64,000 bases of DNA from Pedobacter paludis (GCF_003173575.1 NZ_QGNY01000003.1:496001-560000), one strand, 5' to 3'. Shown: positions 35,114 through 46,023, counted from the stretch's first letter. Made by a program: numbers and translations. The notes: a model not told the origin generated them from the letters alone.

Positions 35114-35347
35114 ATGAAAAAGGCGAAAATTCTTTTAACCGGTATGGCAGTGTTCGCAGTAGTAGGTGGCGTAATGGCAACCAGAGCGAACAGGGGTGCA
35201 ATTATTTACTGTACCAATCAACCTAACCTGACAGCAACATCCACTGTGCTCAACAAACGCCTGACCGCAGTTGGTGCTGTTACCACCTATTGTACAGCGG
35301 TTTATTCAGCACCTGCTCCTTCAACATTTACAACTACTCAGAGCTAA
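35114..35347 (+). CDS. Small secreted protein (DUF6520-like)
   Basis: 77 residues. MKKAKILLTGMAVFAVVGGVMATRA is a signal-like start close to the DUF6520 family of small exported Bacteroidota proteins. The mature part is short, threonine-rich, with two cysteines (C33, C60) that may form a disulfide. It lies upstream of, and divergent to, the peptidase/SusCD locus. A strong ribosome-binding context is not seen. Function is unknown. Confidence 0.6.
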   Translation: MKKAKILLTGMAVFAVVGGVMATRANRGAIIYCTNQPNLTATSTVLNKRLTAVGAVTTYCTAVYSAPAPSTFTTTQS

Positions 35348-35531
35348 ATGTTAGTGGAGGTGGCAAAAGCTACCTCCACAACTTTTTTCGCAACTAATTC
35401 GAAGTATTTATCATGTATGGCAATGCCAAGTGATCTTCATGCGAATCGTTAACAATGCTGATAGTTGTGTATATACAGCAAATATCTAAGTAAAGCTATA
35501 TTCTATGCCCATCTACGTGTGTTTTTTGGAT

Positions 35532-38078
35532 TTAGTTACCACCGGAAGCACCGTCACCGCCCATCCACCTTTTCAGATTGCCTTTTTTGAGGAAGAAATT
35601 ATAGAAATCATCTAGCTTTTTGGTGAAGTCAACTTCACTTTCATGGTGATAAATACTGTGCGCACCTAGCCGATATTGTAATAGCCACACCTTTTTGCGC
35701 TGCCTCCGCAATGCAGTAAACATTTCTACTCCCTGGGAGAAATCGATGATATCATCTTTTTTATTGTTTACAAGCAATAATGGAGTAGTCACACGGTAGG
35801 ACTGTAATACAGGTGAGTTTTTCAGATATATTTCAGGGTTATCCCATAAGGTAGCACCGATCCTTCCCTGACCTCTCTCCGCCCATTCGCGATGGTAAGG
35901 CATGCCATCTCCCTGGGTGACGTTGCCGATTGCAGCGACAAGGTCGGAAAGCCCGGAAACCGCCACTGCAGCGGCAAATTTATTTGTTTGAGTGATAATG
36001 TGAAGCACTTCATTCGCCCCATAACTATGTCCGTTCAGGCCCACTCGAAGCGTATCAGCCCACTGTTGTGATTTTATAAAATCATAACCACCCATGATGC
36101 AGTCCATGATAGATTCACCAGGTCTCCCTGCTTCCACCTCGATGTCCGGAACGAAAACCACGTAATCTTGATTGACCATCCATGGTATATTGATCTCATC
36201 ATGTGCATAGTCCGGGAATAGAAAAAGATTTTGTTTGTATGACCTGACTTCGTAAAACTGAAAAATTACCGGGTATTTCTTTTGCTTATCAAAACCCTGC
36301 GGAAAATAGATTAGGCCCTTTGCCGTCTTTTGCCTCCTGGTCGGATAGGAAAACAGCTGCACCCGTGGCCAATTATATCTGATGGCCGGGTTCATATCGC
36401 TAACGGGCATGAAATCCTTAAAATTGTTGGTGAATGCATAATTGGGCTGCTGGGTAGAGGATTCTCTTTTGACCAGCCATAAGTCTTTGCCCGAGGCTTT
36501 GACCATCTGGGTTCCGGGAAATTCTCCCATGTTGTCAAGACCATAAAAAAAACCGTCATTACTTAATTTTTTCAGGCCACGTCCAGAGAGGCTGTAAAAA
36601 TTGTTCTTGTTATCATTGAATGAAAACCCAGTAAGCAATGCGGTTTCTGAAGTGACATCTGGCTTGAGGGCACGTAATTCCACAAATCTAAAGATCGTGT
36701 GGTTGTCCCGGCCCTTAAAATCCGTGAGATTTCTCGCCGGTCTTTTATGGTCCTTATCCAATAACCAGATATCATAGTCATCATAAATAATGATGTCACC
36801 ACTCTTGGTAAAGCCGCCAAAGGTCACAAATCGTTTTAAAGAATCACCTGGATAGTTATGCTCCCTGTTACTGGAAATGGCAAGGTTCAAAGTTAGTGGC
36901 AGGCTTACCATTGTATTTAAATCGACCTGGATAAAGTCCTGTAGCTTCTCATTGTAACCCACTATAAACTTGCCGTTCGGAGAAATTCTGACATAGTTCA
37001 AATCGACGATTTTCTTCTCCATCGTTCGAAGATTCAACAGTGTTGAACGAACATAGGCCGAATCGTTCCAGTATCGCTCGCTATAAATTCCCGCAACTTT
37101 CGAAATAAAGGCGTAACCTGTGCTGCCCAGCGACTCGAACGCCTCTGTATCGGAGTTTGCAATAAAATAGGAATCGTGGTCCGTATTGTAAACACCGATG
37201 GATTTGTTTTTGAGATAACTGACACCTGCAAGCTGCGCAGATTTGAGCAATGGCGCCTTATAATCCCAGACATCGACAATGTCATTTTCTTTGTCGTGGC
37301 TTTCCGAAGGATTTTTCAGGGTATAGAGAATGATATCTTGGCTGGCGAAGCTCTTCAGACTTTCGATATCAGGTATAGGCCTGGAGACATATCTTGACTT
37401 ACTTTTGAGGTCTATGGAGATTATCCTCTCTTCATCGTCAAGGTAGGCGACTTTAAGATAACTTTTGTCAAAGATGATATCAGTTGTTGTCTGCGGAACT
37501 GTTATCTGTTCAGAATCAAACCTGGATAGGTTAATAATGTTCAGGTTTACTCCGGTATTGATTGAAGATTGCACTACGATGAAATCATTGTCGCTATCGA
37601 TTCGAAACTCTGACACGTCCCGAAGCGTAAGTTGCCTTTTAGCTGACAGATCAGCAACGGTTAAACTGCCGTTCTTTAGATATAATACTTCGTAAAACCT
37701 TCCCTTGGAAGAAAATTGTTTGTAATCCTTTAACTGGACAGTGTGTGAAACCTCGGCTGTTCCAAGGTGCTGCGTGAATAATGTGTCACCGGAACGGTAC
37801 CAGAATTCGTTTGGTTTATAGGAAAAATTCTTTTCATAAACATTGGTGAGGTGCTTGACCCATTTGCCGTCCATCGACTTAAGAACCGTTTCCAGCGGAC
37901 GGTTGGCTCTTGAGATATCATAGGAAAAATAATTCCCTTGGGTACTTATCCGGCCTTCCGAAACCCTTGGCCAGGTGTCGAGCGCGTTGAAATCCAATGG
38001 GATATTCTGGCTATGTGAGATGCCGATGCTCAATACACAGGCCGTTAAAAAGGTTTGTGTTAACTTATAGATATTCAT
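35532..38078 (-). CDS. S9 family peptidase (prolyl oligopeptidase type)
   Basis: 848 residues. A signal peptide (TACVLSIGISHS) is followed by a beta-propeller-like region of about 550 residues and a C-terminal alpha/beta hydrolase domain. Catalytic Ser is in LNGHSYGANEVLHI, Asp near LLVNNKKDDIIDFSQG, His in LGAHSIYHHESE. It should cut peptides in the periplasm or at the surface. It ends the SusCD/thioredoxin cluster and points to peptide substrates for that uptake system. Confidence 0.92.
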   Translation of the reverse strand: MNIYKLTQTFLTACVLSIGISHSQNIPLDFNALDTWPRVSEGRISTQGNYFSYDISRANRPLETVLKSMDGKWVKHLTNVYEKNFSYKPNEFWYRSGDTLFTQHLGTAEVSHTVQLKDYKQFSSKGRFYEVLYLKNGSLTVADLSAKRQLTLRDVSEFRIDSDNDFIVVQSSINTGVNLNIINLSRFDSEQITVPQTTTDIIFDKSYLKVAYLDDEERIISIDLKSKSRYVSRPIPDIESLKSFASQDIILYTLKNPSESHDKENDIVDVWDYKAPLLKSAQLAGVSYLKNKSIGVYNTDHDSYFIANSDTEAFESLGSTGYAFISKVAGIYSERYWNDSAYVRSTLLNLRTMEKKIVDLNYVRISPNGKFIVGYNEKLQDFIQVDLNTMVSLPLTLNLAISSNREHNYPGDSLKRFVTFGGFTKSGDIIIYDDYDIWLLDKDHKRPARNLTDFKGRDNHTIFRFVELRALKPDVTSETALLTGFSFNDNKNNFYSLSGRGLKKLSNDGFFYGLDNMGEFPGTQMVKASGKDLWLVKRESSTQQPNYAFTNNFKDFMPVSDMNPAIRYNWPRVQLFSYPTRRQKTAKGLIYFPQGFDKQKKYPVIFQFYEVRSYKQNLFLFPDYAHDEINIPWMVNQDYVVFVPDIEVEAGRPGESIMDCIMGGYDFIKSQQWADTLRVGLNGHSYGANEVLHIITQTNKFAAAVAVSGLSDLVAAIGNVTQGDGMPYHREWAERGQGRIGATLWDNPEIYLKNSPVLQSYRVTTPLLLVNNKKDDIIDFSQGVEMFTALRRQRKKVWLLQYRLGAHSIYHHESEVDFTKKLDDFYNFFLKKGNLKRWMGGDGASGGN

Positions 38079-38448
38079 TGTAGCTTTTTCAATATTGATA
38101 ATAAATGTAGCTTGTTGCTCTGCGAGGCACTTTCAGTGTATCCGCCCTTATGTGATGCCCAGACATCCGACTAGATTTTGCTTTTCTGGTCAGGATCTGA
38201 GGGACTGCATTTTACCTTCACATGAAAGTGATTTGAAGAACGTCAATAAATGGGAGGGCCGGAGTTCACTTGAAATGGTTATTCAAAGGTTGTAGGAGAG
38301 GTGCTCCGGCCTGTCCCTTTGCGCTTCGATTCATCACTTTCTCCACACCTATAAATTGGATCAGTTCTATGATAAAATTTTAAACAAATCCCTTAGCCAC
38401 CTATAACTGCCAAGGTCCATCCAGTCCATATCACTTTTGAACGATCAT
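38079..38448. other. Intergenic region, nothing recognised
   Basis: About 370 bp between the peptidase start and the thioredoxin-like gene stop. A long-loop dyad, gggccggag (38253-) and ctccggcct (38303-), is the only visible structure. No gene is supported. It may hold the peptidase promoter. Confidence 0.4.
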
Positions 38449-39813
38449 TCATTTTTTGGTGGCTTCGGGCCAGGTAGGTTGTGATCGCACCATCTTTTCA
38501 ATAATCTTCAAATAGTCATTGGTGAAGGGGGTAGGACTTTTCCGCTCGATAGCATTTTGTTGCTCCACTATGATGGCATTTCGTTCCCAGCTTAGTGCCT
38601 CGTCTATTCTGCCAAGACGGTAGAGTATGTTCGCTTTGGTATCGTACAACTGTATATTCGGTTCAGGTGTATCCAGAACAAAGGCCTCATTGATCCATTT
38701 CAAAGCAATGTTGAGCGCAACAGTGTCCGGGGTAGCTTCAAATAGTTCCCATGCTGCTGCGTTTAGCATCCAGGCATCACCGTATCCAGGTTTGGTCCTA
38801 TTTTGTTTGGATTCTAAGGGGACGGAATGCATCTGCTCGTCTTTGATCATGGCAAATTTCCGCCAATCTTTTTTTTGGTAATAGTATTCTACCTTGGCAT
38901 CATTAATCAGTCCGACAGCATCTATATTTGGGTAATTTAGTTTAACTTTGCCCTCCAGTCTGTTCCAGTCCACAGCGTCCTTGTATGTCGTGTCGTTCAG
39001 TTTTACCTTCTGCCATATCTCCCAATTGTATACAGAAGATTCTATAATGTGTCGGGATAAGCCTGTAATCCTGGAAGTTTTGTCCACTTTGTCTGCATTC
39101 CGTTCGATTATTTTGAACAACCTACTTCCAGGTCTCAAATAAGCCTGGTTTTTTTCTATCAAAAAAAGATTTTCCTTGTTTAATATTTTGTCTTGCGTCA
39201 ACTGGTTCAGATAAATGTTCATATAACGATCGGCAAGGCTATCGGCAATCTCTTTTTTTCCCTCTTTTTTTGTTATGGCAATCAGCGCTGGAAACTCTTC
39301 AAACCTAAGTTTGTTAAGCCTGAAAGCGGTAATATTCTGCAATATCCTGGCTTTTGGATATAAAGCTGTTTTTCCGATTTCAATGAAATCATCACTGCTT
39401 TTTAGGCCAAGGTCCCGATTTAACAAGATGCCATCGCTGGAGAGGAAAAGATAACTTGGAAAGGCTTTGACGTCAAATTTAGACTGTAAATCGGCCACAT
39501 CCTGATACAAACGCTTGACAGCTTCATCATCATTATTGGTTTTATCAAATTGTAGTTTGATATTGATGAAATTTTCATTAAAAAACTTTCCAACCTCAGT
39601 ATTGGAATAAACGTTTTTATCCATGGCTTTGCATGGGCCGCACCAAGTTGTAAAGGCATCTATGAATATCGGTCTGTCCAACTGCTGCGCAGCTTTGTAG
39701 GCCTCTGTTAAACTTTTTATTTCTGAGAATTTGATTCCTTCCTGTGCACGCAAATGCTGGCTGCAAAGGCAGTAAATGCCAACTAGCATGCCTTGTAATA
39801 ATAACTTGATCAT
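38449..39813 (-). CDS. Thioredoxin-domain secreted protein
   Basis: 454 residues. A signal peptide is followed by a thioredoxin fold with FIDAFTTWCGPCKAMDKNVYSN (WCGPC at 57-61) and a cis-Pro region (FDVKAFPSYLFLSSDG). The remaining 300 residues are helical, probably a TPR-like tail. It would act as a periplasmic disulfide reductase or thiol oxidoreductase. Proteins of this type are common in Bacteroidota SusCD/peptidase clusters. The partner substrate is unknown. Confidence 0.85.
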   Translation of the reverse strand: MIKLLLQGMLVGIYCLCSQHLRAQEGIKFSEIKSLTEAYKAAQQLDRPIFIDAFTTWCGPCKAMDKNVYSNTEVGKFFNENFINIKLQFDKTNNDDEAVKRLYQDVADLQSKFDVKAFPSYLFLSSDGILLNRDLGLKSSDDFIEIGKTALYPKARILQNITAFRLNKLRFEEFPALIAITKKEGKKEIADSLADRYMNIYLNQLTQDKILNKENLFLIEKNQAYLRPGSRLFKIIERNADKVDKTSRITGLSRHIIESSVYNWEIWQKVKLNDTTYKDAVDWNRLEGKVKLNYPNIDAVGLINDAKVEYYYQKKDWRKFAMIKDEQMHSVPLESKQNRTKPGYGDAWMLNAAAWELFEATPDTVALNIALKWINEAFVLDTPEPNIQLYDTKANILYRLGRIDEALSWERNAIIVEQQNAIERKSPTPFTNDYLKIIEKMVRSQPTWPEATKK

Positions 39814-39862
39814 ATAAAAAAATAAAGGCTGGATAACATTAAAACGGATACCCAGACAAGTT

Positions 39863-41335
39863 TCAGTATCCTGGATTTTGAATTAGGTTGGGATCGCGAT
39901 TGATATCATTGATAGGAATAGGATATAAAGCCCATTTTGGATCCCATGTCGTCCCTTTTGCTAAAGCAGCTTGGACCATGACGTCATTTATTTTTCCGGT
40001 TCTTTTCAGGTCAAGCCAACGATGGCCCCACTCGGTAAATAACTCGACCTGTCTTTCATGAATGATTTTGCTCAAAGCATCTGCGGTAGAATTGCTGGAC
40101 AACCCGGAAAGGCCGGCACGGCGACGGATTACATTTAAATCCTCCATGGCCGTCACGAAGTGCTGTTGCATGGCTCTTGCCTCGGCACGGATGAGATATT
40201 GCTCAGACAATCTGAGCACTATCGGAAATTCGACGGTTTCGGTATTGACTTTGCCTACCTGATATTTATATGCGTAATTGTAAGTTGTTCCCTGGACCGT
40301 TAAACTATTGGTCCATTGGGTTTTCCGCTGGTCGCCAGCTTCGAAACTGTCGATGAGCTGGGGATTCAGGTAAACGGTATAGATATCGGACGGTCCAGAG
40401 GGGGGGAGATTGAACAATGCGCCTTCTCCGGTATTCTGGCCAGTACCTGAATTCACAGGCTGAAGTGCCCAAATGGTTTCCTTGCTGTTCTTCAAAAATA
40501 CCAAGCTGAGTGGGACAGTATCATAAGAACCGTTGGCAATTACCTCAGAAGCCTGATTTTCTGCTGTTATATAATCGGAAGTATAAAGCGCAACACGTGA
40601 CAATAATGCCGCAGCGGCCATTTTCGTTGGCCGAACCCGATCGGTTGTCGTTGTCGTCAGATTGCCCGCCAGATAATTGCTGCTCAGCAATTCTTTGGCA
40701 CGTATCAGGTCTGACTTGATCTGCGCATAAACCAGATTCTGTGGCGAGCGTGCCAAGGTCCGGGTGATGGAATAATCCGTTGTAAGTGCAATAGGAACCT
40801 CACCATACAGGTTCGTGAGATAAAAATAATAAAGACCCCGCAGAAAGTAAGACTCACCCAATAATTGCTTTTTGATATCAGCCGTAAGGGAGTTACTTGC
40901 AGTAAGACCGGCAATTGCCGAATTGATCTGGAATATTCTCGAATAAGAACTCTCCCAAAAGTCCGTGCCCGTCAGGGTATTTATGGTTAGTGAATTCTTA
41001 TAGTAACTGTAAAGCGGCGAAGTACTGTTGATGCTGCTGAACAGCTTAAGTTCGTCCGCAGATAGTCCAGGATATAGACACATATGTGTGATATCGTCAC
41101 CGCTAGATCCTGCAATTGCTCCATTTTTAGCGCTCATCTGGGAGAATATCCCTGTGACTACTGATATTGCGGTACCGTCTTGAAGGAACACATTGTCTGT
41201 ATTGAGTTTGGTGGTAGGCGGATCGACTTCTACAAACTTTTTACATGCTGGCAGAAGCATCAGCAAACAGATCGCTGCCAGAGAAGCCAGGTTTATGCGT
41301 TGCAAGGTTGATTTATTTAAAGATGTAATTTTCAT
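39863..41335 (-). CDS. SusD/RagB family outer-membrane lipoprotein
   Basis: 490 residues. The lipobox is near LLMLLPACKKFVEVDPPTTKLNTDNVF. The SusD fold is marked by YFYLTNLYGEVPI, RPTKMAAAALLSRVALY and the ending RRAGLSGLS...FTEWGHRWLDLKRTG and PKWALYPIPINDINRDPNLIQNPGY. SusD proteins capture ligands on the cell surface and cap the SusC pore. It follows the SusC gene by 20 bp. Ligand unknown; a peptide is inferred from the neighbours. Confidence 0.95.
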   Translation of the reverse strand: MKITSLNKSTLQRINLASLAAICLLMLLPACKKFVEVDPPTTKLNTDNVFLQDGTAISVVTGIFSQMSAKNGAIAGSSGDDITHMCLYPGLSADELKLFSSINSTSPLYSYYKNSLTINTLTGTDFWESSYSRIFQINSAIAGLTASNSLTADIKKQLLGESYFLRGLYYFYLTNLYGEVPIALTTDYSITRTLARSPQNLVYAQIKSDLIRAKELLSSNYLAGNLTTTTTDRVRPTKMAAAALLSRVALYTSDYITAENQASEVIANGSYDTVPLSLVFLKNSKETIWALQPVNSGTGQNTGEGALFNLPPSGPSDIYTVYLNPQLIDSFEAGDQRKTQWTNSLTVQGTTYNYAYKYQVGKVNTETVEFPIVLRLSEQYLIRAEARAMQQHFVTAMEDLNVIRRRAGLSGLSSNSTADALSKIIHERQVELFTEWGHRWLDLKRTGKINDVMVQAALAKGTTWDPKWALYPIPINDINRDPNLIQNPGY

Positions 41336-41355
41336 TTTGAATGCGTTTTGTAAAA

Positions 41356-44300
41356 CTAAAGGCCTAATTGAACTCCGAATGTGACTAGTCTCAATGGAGG
41401 CACACTACTGATCGTTAAGTTCTCGGGATCAAATCCTTTATATTTGGTGAACGTGTAGAGATTTTGTCCAGAGGCAAATATTCTTACCATATCCAAATGA
41501 GCTTTTTTGATCAGTGCAGCTGGGAGCATGTAAGAAAGAGATACATTCCTAAGTTTTAGATACGATGCGTCAGAGTAGGAACGGTCACTGGTGATTGCAT
41601 TAAAAAAGATTTCATTGGTGCTGAATTTTTGAATTGTGGAAATATCCCCCGGCTGTCTCCATCTTTCCAGCACTGAGGTCGGTGCATTGAAGTTGGCGTT
41701 TCCATTTGAAAATCCAAACCCTACATCGTAATTTCTCGCGAGCTGCTTTTTGAATTCAAAAAAGATGTCCAGACGAATCTGTTTATAGGAGAATGAGTTT
41801 TCGATACCTCCGAAAAATTTTGGCATCCCGGTATAAATAAAGTTATTGTCTCTGGGTGAGGTGGGTGTGGCAACCACGGACTTATCCGCCGCGTAAAACT
41901 GATATAGCCCTGTCTGCGGATTGACACCAGCATAATTATAATGTCTGATGATGTCTATTGACTTTCCTACCAGTAGAGAAGTGTAAGAAGAACTTTCTAT
42001 ATCCGGGAATGACACCAACTGATTTCTGGATGTAGTGAAACTGATATTTGTCGACCAGCTGAAATTGCCTTTGTCGATGTTGCGTGTGTTTATGCTAAAC
42101 TCATATCCTTGGTTTTGAACCAATGCTGGAAAATTTAAAGGTAGGCTGGTAAAACCAGAGATGCTGGGAAGTGCATAGTTAAGCAATTGGTTGCCTGACC
42201 GATTCCTGTAGAAATTGGCAGTGAAGATTATACGGTCTTTAAAAAAGCCAAGGTCGATACCCAGGGAAAGCTTTTTGGTGAGCTCCCATTGAAGATATGG
42301 ATTATAGAGCCCCGCCACACTTAGTGAACTGACACCCTGATAGTTATTGGCGGACGAACTTGGGTTATAGACGTTTAGATAAGTGTAATCGTCTATTTGA
42401 TCATTCCCCGTAGTGCCATAACTCGCACGGAACTTACCGAAACTTAAAGCATTGAAGTTTTCCCGGATAAAGTCTTCACTGCTAAAGATCCATGCGCCAC
42501 CTATAGCACCAAAATTATGAAAGCGGTTCTCTCTTCCGAAACGGCTACTGCCATCGCGTCTGGCGGTTATGTTGAGGATATATTTTTGTGCCCAGTTATA
42601 ATTAACTCGCGCAAATACACCATTGTACTTGTAGGTTGCATCGACCACGCCAAAACCCGGTGTGAGATCAGTCGCGGCTGCATAGTTCCTCAATACCTCG
42701 TCTGAAGTGTAACCTGATCCGGTCAGCTGTTGAAGCTTGCTATGCCTTTCCTGAAAACTTGTGCCGACCAAAACTTCCAAGACGCCGTTGCCAATTGGTT
42801 TTTGATACTCGATCTGAGGCTCAGCAATCCAGCTTGTAATCTTGGAATTGCCATACTGCGCATACCGTTGACTGTAAGGTCTGTCCTCAGGTAGGGCTAC
42901 AGTCAACGGAAGGGTTTGGACTTCATCGCTCCCTAGATATGTATATCCAAAATTTGATCTCAGTGTCAGCCCTTTAAAAATCGAGTAGGAGATATTTGTA
43001 CTTCCTATTAGATTCATACTCCGTATTTCATTGATTCCTTCCATCTCAGCCAGTGGATTGAAAAACGTAGAAACACTATCTGTGGAACCTGGCAGTAAAA
43101 TCCGCTCCCAATTTAACTGGCCATCTGACTTTCGCAATGTCGGTGCGTTAGGCGACAGCGTAAGTGCAGAATTGGTGATATCTGTTCTTGGTAGTTTGTT
43201 TGCATCATTCAGTAAGGATACGCTTGTCAGAAATTTAAACTTCCCATTTGCTGAGCGGTGGTTTATATTCATACCGATCGAACCCTTGGTATCGGCATAA
43301 TTACCCCCAAACACTGTTGTTTCTTTATGGTACCCTGCATTGAAACGGAAGGTAGTATAAGCATTGCCGCCAGATAAGGAAGCTTGTACATCAGTGTAAC
43401 GCGCGGTTCCGCCAAGGATCTCTTTTTGCCAGTTCATGCTCCTGGTCGTATCCCAGACTGTAATGTCATAGTTGCTGAAATCCTTGAAACTGTTATTATC
43501 CGGATATGGCTGTCCATCATTAAGATAGGCTTCTTTCCTCATCTGTAAATATTGGGCGGTATTGAGTACATCAATATAGCGACCGACCTTGCCTGTTCCG
43601 CTCTGCATGGTTACCTCAACCGCAGTTTTGCCGGACTTGCCCCGCTTTGTCGTAATCAGTACAGCCCCGTTGGCCGCCCTGGATCCATATATGGCCGTAG
43701 CATCGGCATCTTTCAAAACTTCGATCGATTCAATATCTGCTGGATTGAGATAGGTGAACGGGTTTCCCGATCCCGGCTGACTGGGATCACCACCCTGCGT
43801 ATTGCCTAAAACAGTGCTGATCGTCCGCAGGTTTTCTGAAATGAATGGAACCCCATCCACAACATAAAATGGATTGTTTCCTTTACCTATTGAGTTTTGT
43901 CCCTGTATCCTTACCGTAACCGCACTTCCGGGCAGCCCAGTACTTTGAATTACCGAAATTCCCGGAATCCTACCGGTCATGGAAACAAGTGGATTCGAAA
44001 TAGGCTGTTTGGTGATGTCTGCCGCTTTGATCGATCCTATATTGCCGGTCGAAATCCTTTTGCTTGTCGTTCCATAGGCTATGACCTGAACTTCGTCAAG
44101 AGGACTGGTCAGGGTTTTCATCAGGATTTTAAATGGACCTCTCTGGGAAATATCATATGGTGACTGTGTTGTCTCGTAGCCAATACTACTTAGGACGATC
44201 ACTCCATTGTCAGGAGCATTTTTAAAGCTAAATTCTCCACGTTCATTGGTTATCGTGACCAGTCTACCTTGGCCTTTCACCGTAACAGTTACATTGATCA

Positions 44301-44754
44301 TTGGCCTGCCATCGACATCCGTCACAACTCCGGCAAGTTCCCTTCGCTGCTGTTCTGATACTGCCACACGCTTTTCTTTCTTTTCTTCAATGGTGATTAC
44401 CTTATCTTCAACTTGGTAGTCGAAAGGCTGATCTTTAAATATCTCTCTTAAAGCCTCATCGATAGTTGCCTGTTTCAAGATTACGGTGACGGGTTTGGCT
44501 TTCTTTAAAAAACTCGATGGGTATGCTACTGCATAACCAGTCTGCTTAAACACACTCTGCATCACTTTACGAAGAGAAGCCTGTTTAACGTTCAGATTAA
44601 TTTGCTGGGAATACGCCGCAGCTGAAACGTTTAAGCTGAATACAATAATCAAGAGGAAAACCTTCATTGCCACGAGGTATTTGAGTAAAGTTTGATTGGG
44701 GAGAGGCCAGCCCAGTGTGGGCACACCCCTTCCTTCGTTATGAATATTATTCAT
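41356..44754 (-). CDS. SusC/RagA-type TonB-dependent receptor with STN domain
   Basis: About 1132 residues from the ATG at 44754 (MNNIHNEGRG); a longer frame begins at 44835. After the signal (AMKVFLLIIVFSLNVSAAAYSQ) comes an STN domain (SLRKVMQSVFKQTGYAVAYP...DEALREIFKDQPFDYQVEDKVITI), a carboxypeptidase-like domain (GVVTDVDGRPMINVTVTVKG) and a plug with SIEVLKDADATAIYGSRAANGAVLITTKRG. The beta-barrel ends in TFGVQLGL. The STN domain lets it signal through the neighbouring FecR/ECF pair when ligand binds. Confidence 0.95.
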   Translation of the reverse strand: MNNIHNEGRGVPTLGWPLPNQTLLKYLVAMKVFLLIIVFSLNVSAAAYSQQINLNVKQASLRKVMQSVFKQTGYAVAYPSSFLKKAKPVTVILKQATIDEALREIFKDQPFDYQVEDKVITIEEKKEKRVAVSEQQRRELAGVVTDVDGRPMINVTVTVKGQGRLVTITNERGEFSFKNAPDNGVIVLSSIGYETTQSPYDISQRGPFKILMKTLTSPLDEVQVIAYGTTSKRISTGNIGSIKAADITKQPISNPLVSMTGRIPGISVIQSTGLPGSAVTVRIQGQNSIGKGNNPFYVVDGVPFISENLRTISTVLGNTQGGDPSQPGSGNPFTYLNPADIESIEVLKDADATAIYGSRAANGAVLITTKRGKSGKTAVEVTMQSGTGKVGRYIDVLNTAQYLQMRKEAYLNDGQPYPDNNSFKDFSNYDITVWDTTRSMNWQKEILGGTARYTDVQASLSGGNAYTTFRFNAGYHKETTVFGGNYADTKGSIGMNINHRSANGKFKFLTSVSLLNDANKLPRTDITNSALTLSPNAPTLRKSDGQLNWERILLPGSTDSVSTFFNPLAEMEGINEIRSMNLIGSTNISYSIFKGLTLRSNFGYTYLGSDEVQTLPLTVALPEDRPYSQRYAQYGNSKITSWIAEPQIEYQKPIGNGVLEVLVGTSFQERHSKLQQLTGSGYTSDEVLRNYAAATDLTPGFGVVDATYKYNGVFARVNYNWAQKYILNITARRDGSSRFGRENRFHNFGAIGGAWIFSSEDFIRENFNALSFGKFRASYGTTGNDQIDDYTYLNVYNPSSSANNYQGVSSLSVAGLYNPYLQWELTKKLSLGIDLGFFKDRIIFTANFYRNRSGNQLLNYALPSISGFTSLPLNFPALVQNQGYEFSINTRNIDKGNFSWSTNISFTTSRNQLVSFPDIESSSYTSLLVGKSIDIIRHYNYAGVNPQTGLYQFYAADKSVVATPTSPRDNNFIYTGMPKFFGGIENSFSYKQIRLDIFFEFKKQLARNYDVGFGFSNGNANFNAPTSVLERWRQPGDISTIQKFSTNEIFFNAITSDRSYSDASYLKLRNVSLSYMLPAALIKKAHLDMVRIFASGQNLYTFTKYKGFDPENLTISSVPPLRLVTFGVQLGL

Positions 44755-44898
44755 AAATTTGTGTTGGTTGGTTTTAATATTTGGTTGATCGACAATCGAA
44801 AAGACGGAACTGACTTTACCGGGATGGTTGCACATCCCGGTTTATCATTATGATTTGTCCATGATTTCGCTTAAAGTTGTTTAATGGTACTGGGTGAT

Positions 44899-46023
44899 TT
44901 ATTTCATACAAATGATCCTCCTTCCTTCAATTTTTAAATTTAGTTTACTAGCCTTGCCGAGGATAGACAAAGCTTTTTCAATTTTGACGCTCCTGGACAT
45001 ACTGGCCTCAATGGTCGAAGCAGGAATGGATTGGTAGTCCACTTCCAGATCATACCACCGGCCAATTTCAGTAAGCGCCTGTTTTAATTCAATTTGGGAG
45101 AACACAAAATTCCCGTCCTTCCAGGCAAGTGCATCATCGGTATCTACCTGATGTACCCTAACGCCCTGATTGTCGGTAATGGATTGGTCACCTGGATGTA
45201 AGATGGTTTTTTGAGAAAAATTCGGGCGTGAGATTTCCACCTTGCCCTCTACGAGAGTTGTTACTACTGGCGAAGAATTATAGCAGCTCACATTGAAATG
45301 TGTGCCGATTACTTTTAGACATTGTTGTCTATTGACAACGTAAAAAGGTTTAGCTGCATTTTTTGCGACTTCAAAGTATCCTTCCCCTTCTAATTCGACG
45401 CGCCTGTCAGAGCCGTCGAATCTGGTAGGAAACGTTAATTTAGATTCTGCATTTAAAACGGCATGACTCCCGTCTGGCAGAACAACTTCATATTGCCCAC
45501 CCCTTGGGGTGGTTATGGTATTCACTTCTGTAGTGCTTCTGTGTGAGCTGGCTGTTTGGGAAAGCTCATAAATTATGATTCCGTTGCCGGTTTTACGAAC
45601 CCTTCCCCCATCAAATTCTGTGATCTGGCCATTCGCCTTTCTGTCCAATACGATTTGCTGTCCCTCGGCTGTGGTAAGGTACGCATGGCTCCCTCCGGGG
45701 ATAATAGCCAACTGATTTTTTTTTGCACCATCGGATTCAAAAATATCTTTGGTATGGACCAAAAAGTATGTAGCTAAGAAAGAGAGTGCGACTAAAGCCG
45801 CAATAGGTATCGCCCTAGACGATAGGAGAGCGCGTCTGCGCCGGTTTAAGACTCCGTCAAGGATAAGCCGTTTCGCCCTCCTAAGCTCTCTGCTTGTTAC
45901 AATGATATCCTGGCTCTGGTCGATTCTGTCCAGATACCATAATTCCACCAGCTCGCGCTCAGCATCCGTACACTTGCCATTTTCATACTTTTCAAGAAGC
46001 AATAAAAATTCCGCTTTATCCAT
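44899..46023 (-). CDS. FecR-family anti-sigma factor
   Basis: 374 residues. An N-terminal cytoplasmic segment (ELLLLLEKYENGKCTDAERELVELWYLDRI) is followed by one membrane span (IPIAALVALSFLATYFLVH) and a periplasmic FecR domain with TPRGGQYEVVLPDGSHAVLNAESKLTFPTRFDGSDRRVELEGEGYFEV. The C-terminal STN-binding part ends SILGKASKLNLKIEGRRIICMK. It holds the ECF sigma factor inactive until SusC signals. Placement between sigma and SusC is the standard order. Confidence 0.95.
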   Translation of the reverse strand: MDKAEFLLLLEKYENGKCTDAERELVELWYLDRIDQSQDIIVTSRELRRAKRLILDGVLNRRRRALLSSRAIPIAALVALSFLATYFLVHTKDIFESDGAKKNQLAIIPGGSHAYLTTAEGQQIVLDRKANGQITEFDGGRVRKTGNGIIIYELSQTASSHRSTTEVNTITTPRGGQYEVVLPDGSHAVLNAESKLTFPTRFDGSDRRVELEGEGYFEVAKNAAKPFYVVNRQQCLKVIGTHFNVSCYNSSPVVTTLVEGKVEISRPNFSQKTILHPGDQSITDNQGVRVHQVDTDDALAWKDGNFVFSQIELKQALTEIGRWYDLEVDYQSIPASTIEASMSRSVKIEKALSILGKASKLNLKIEGRRIICMK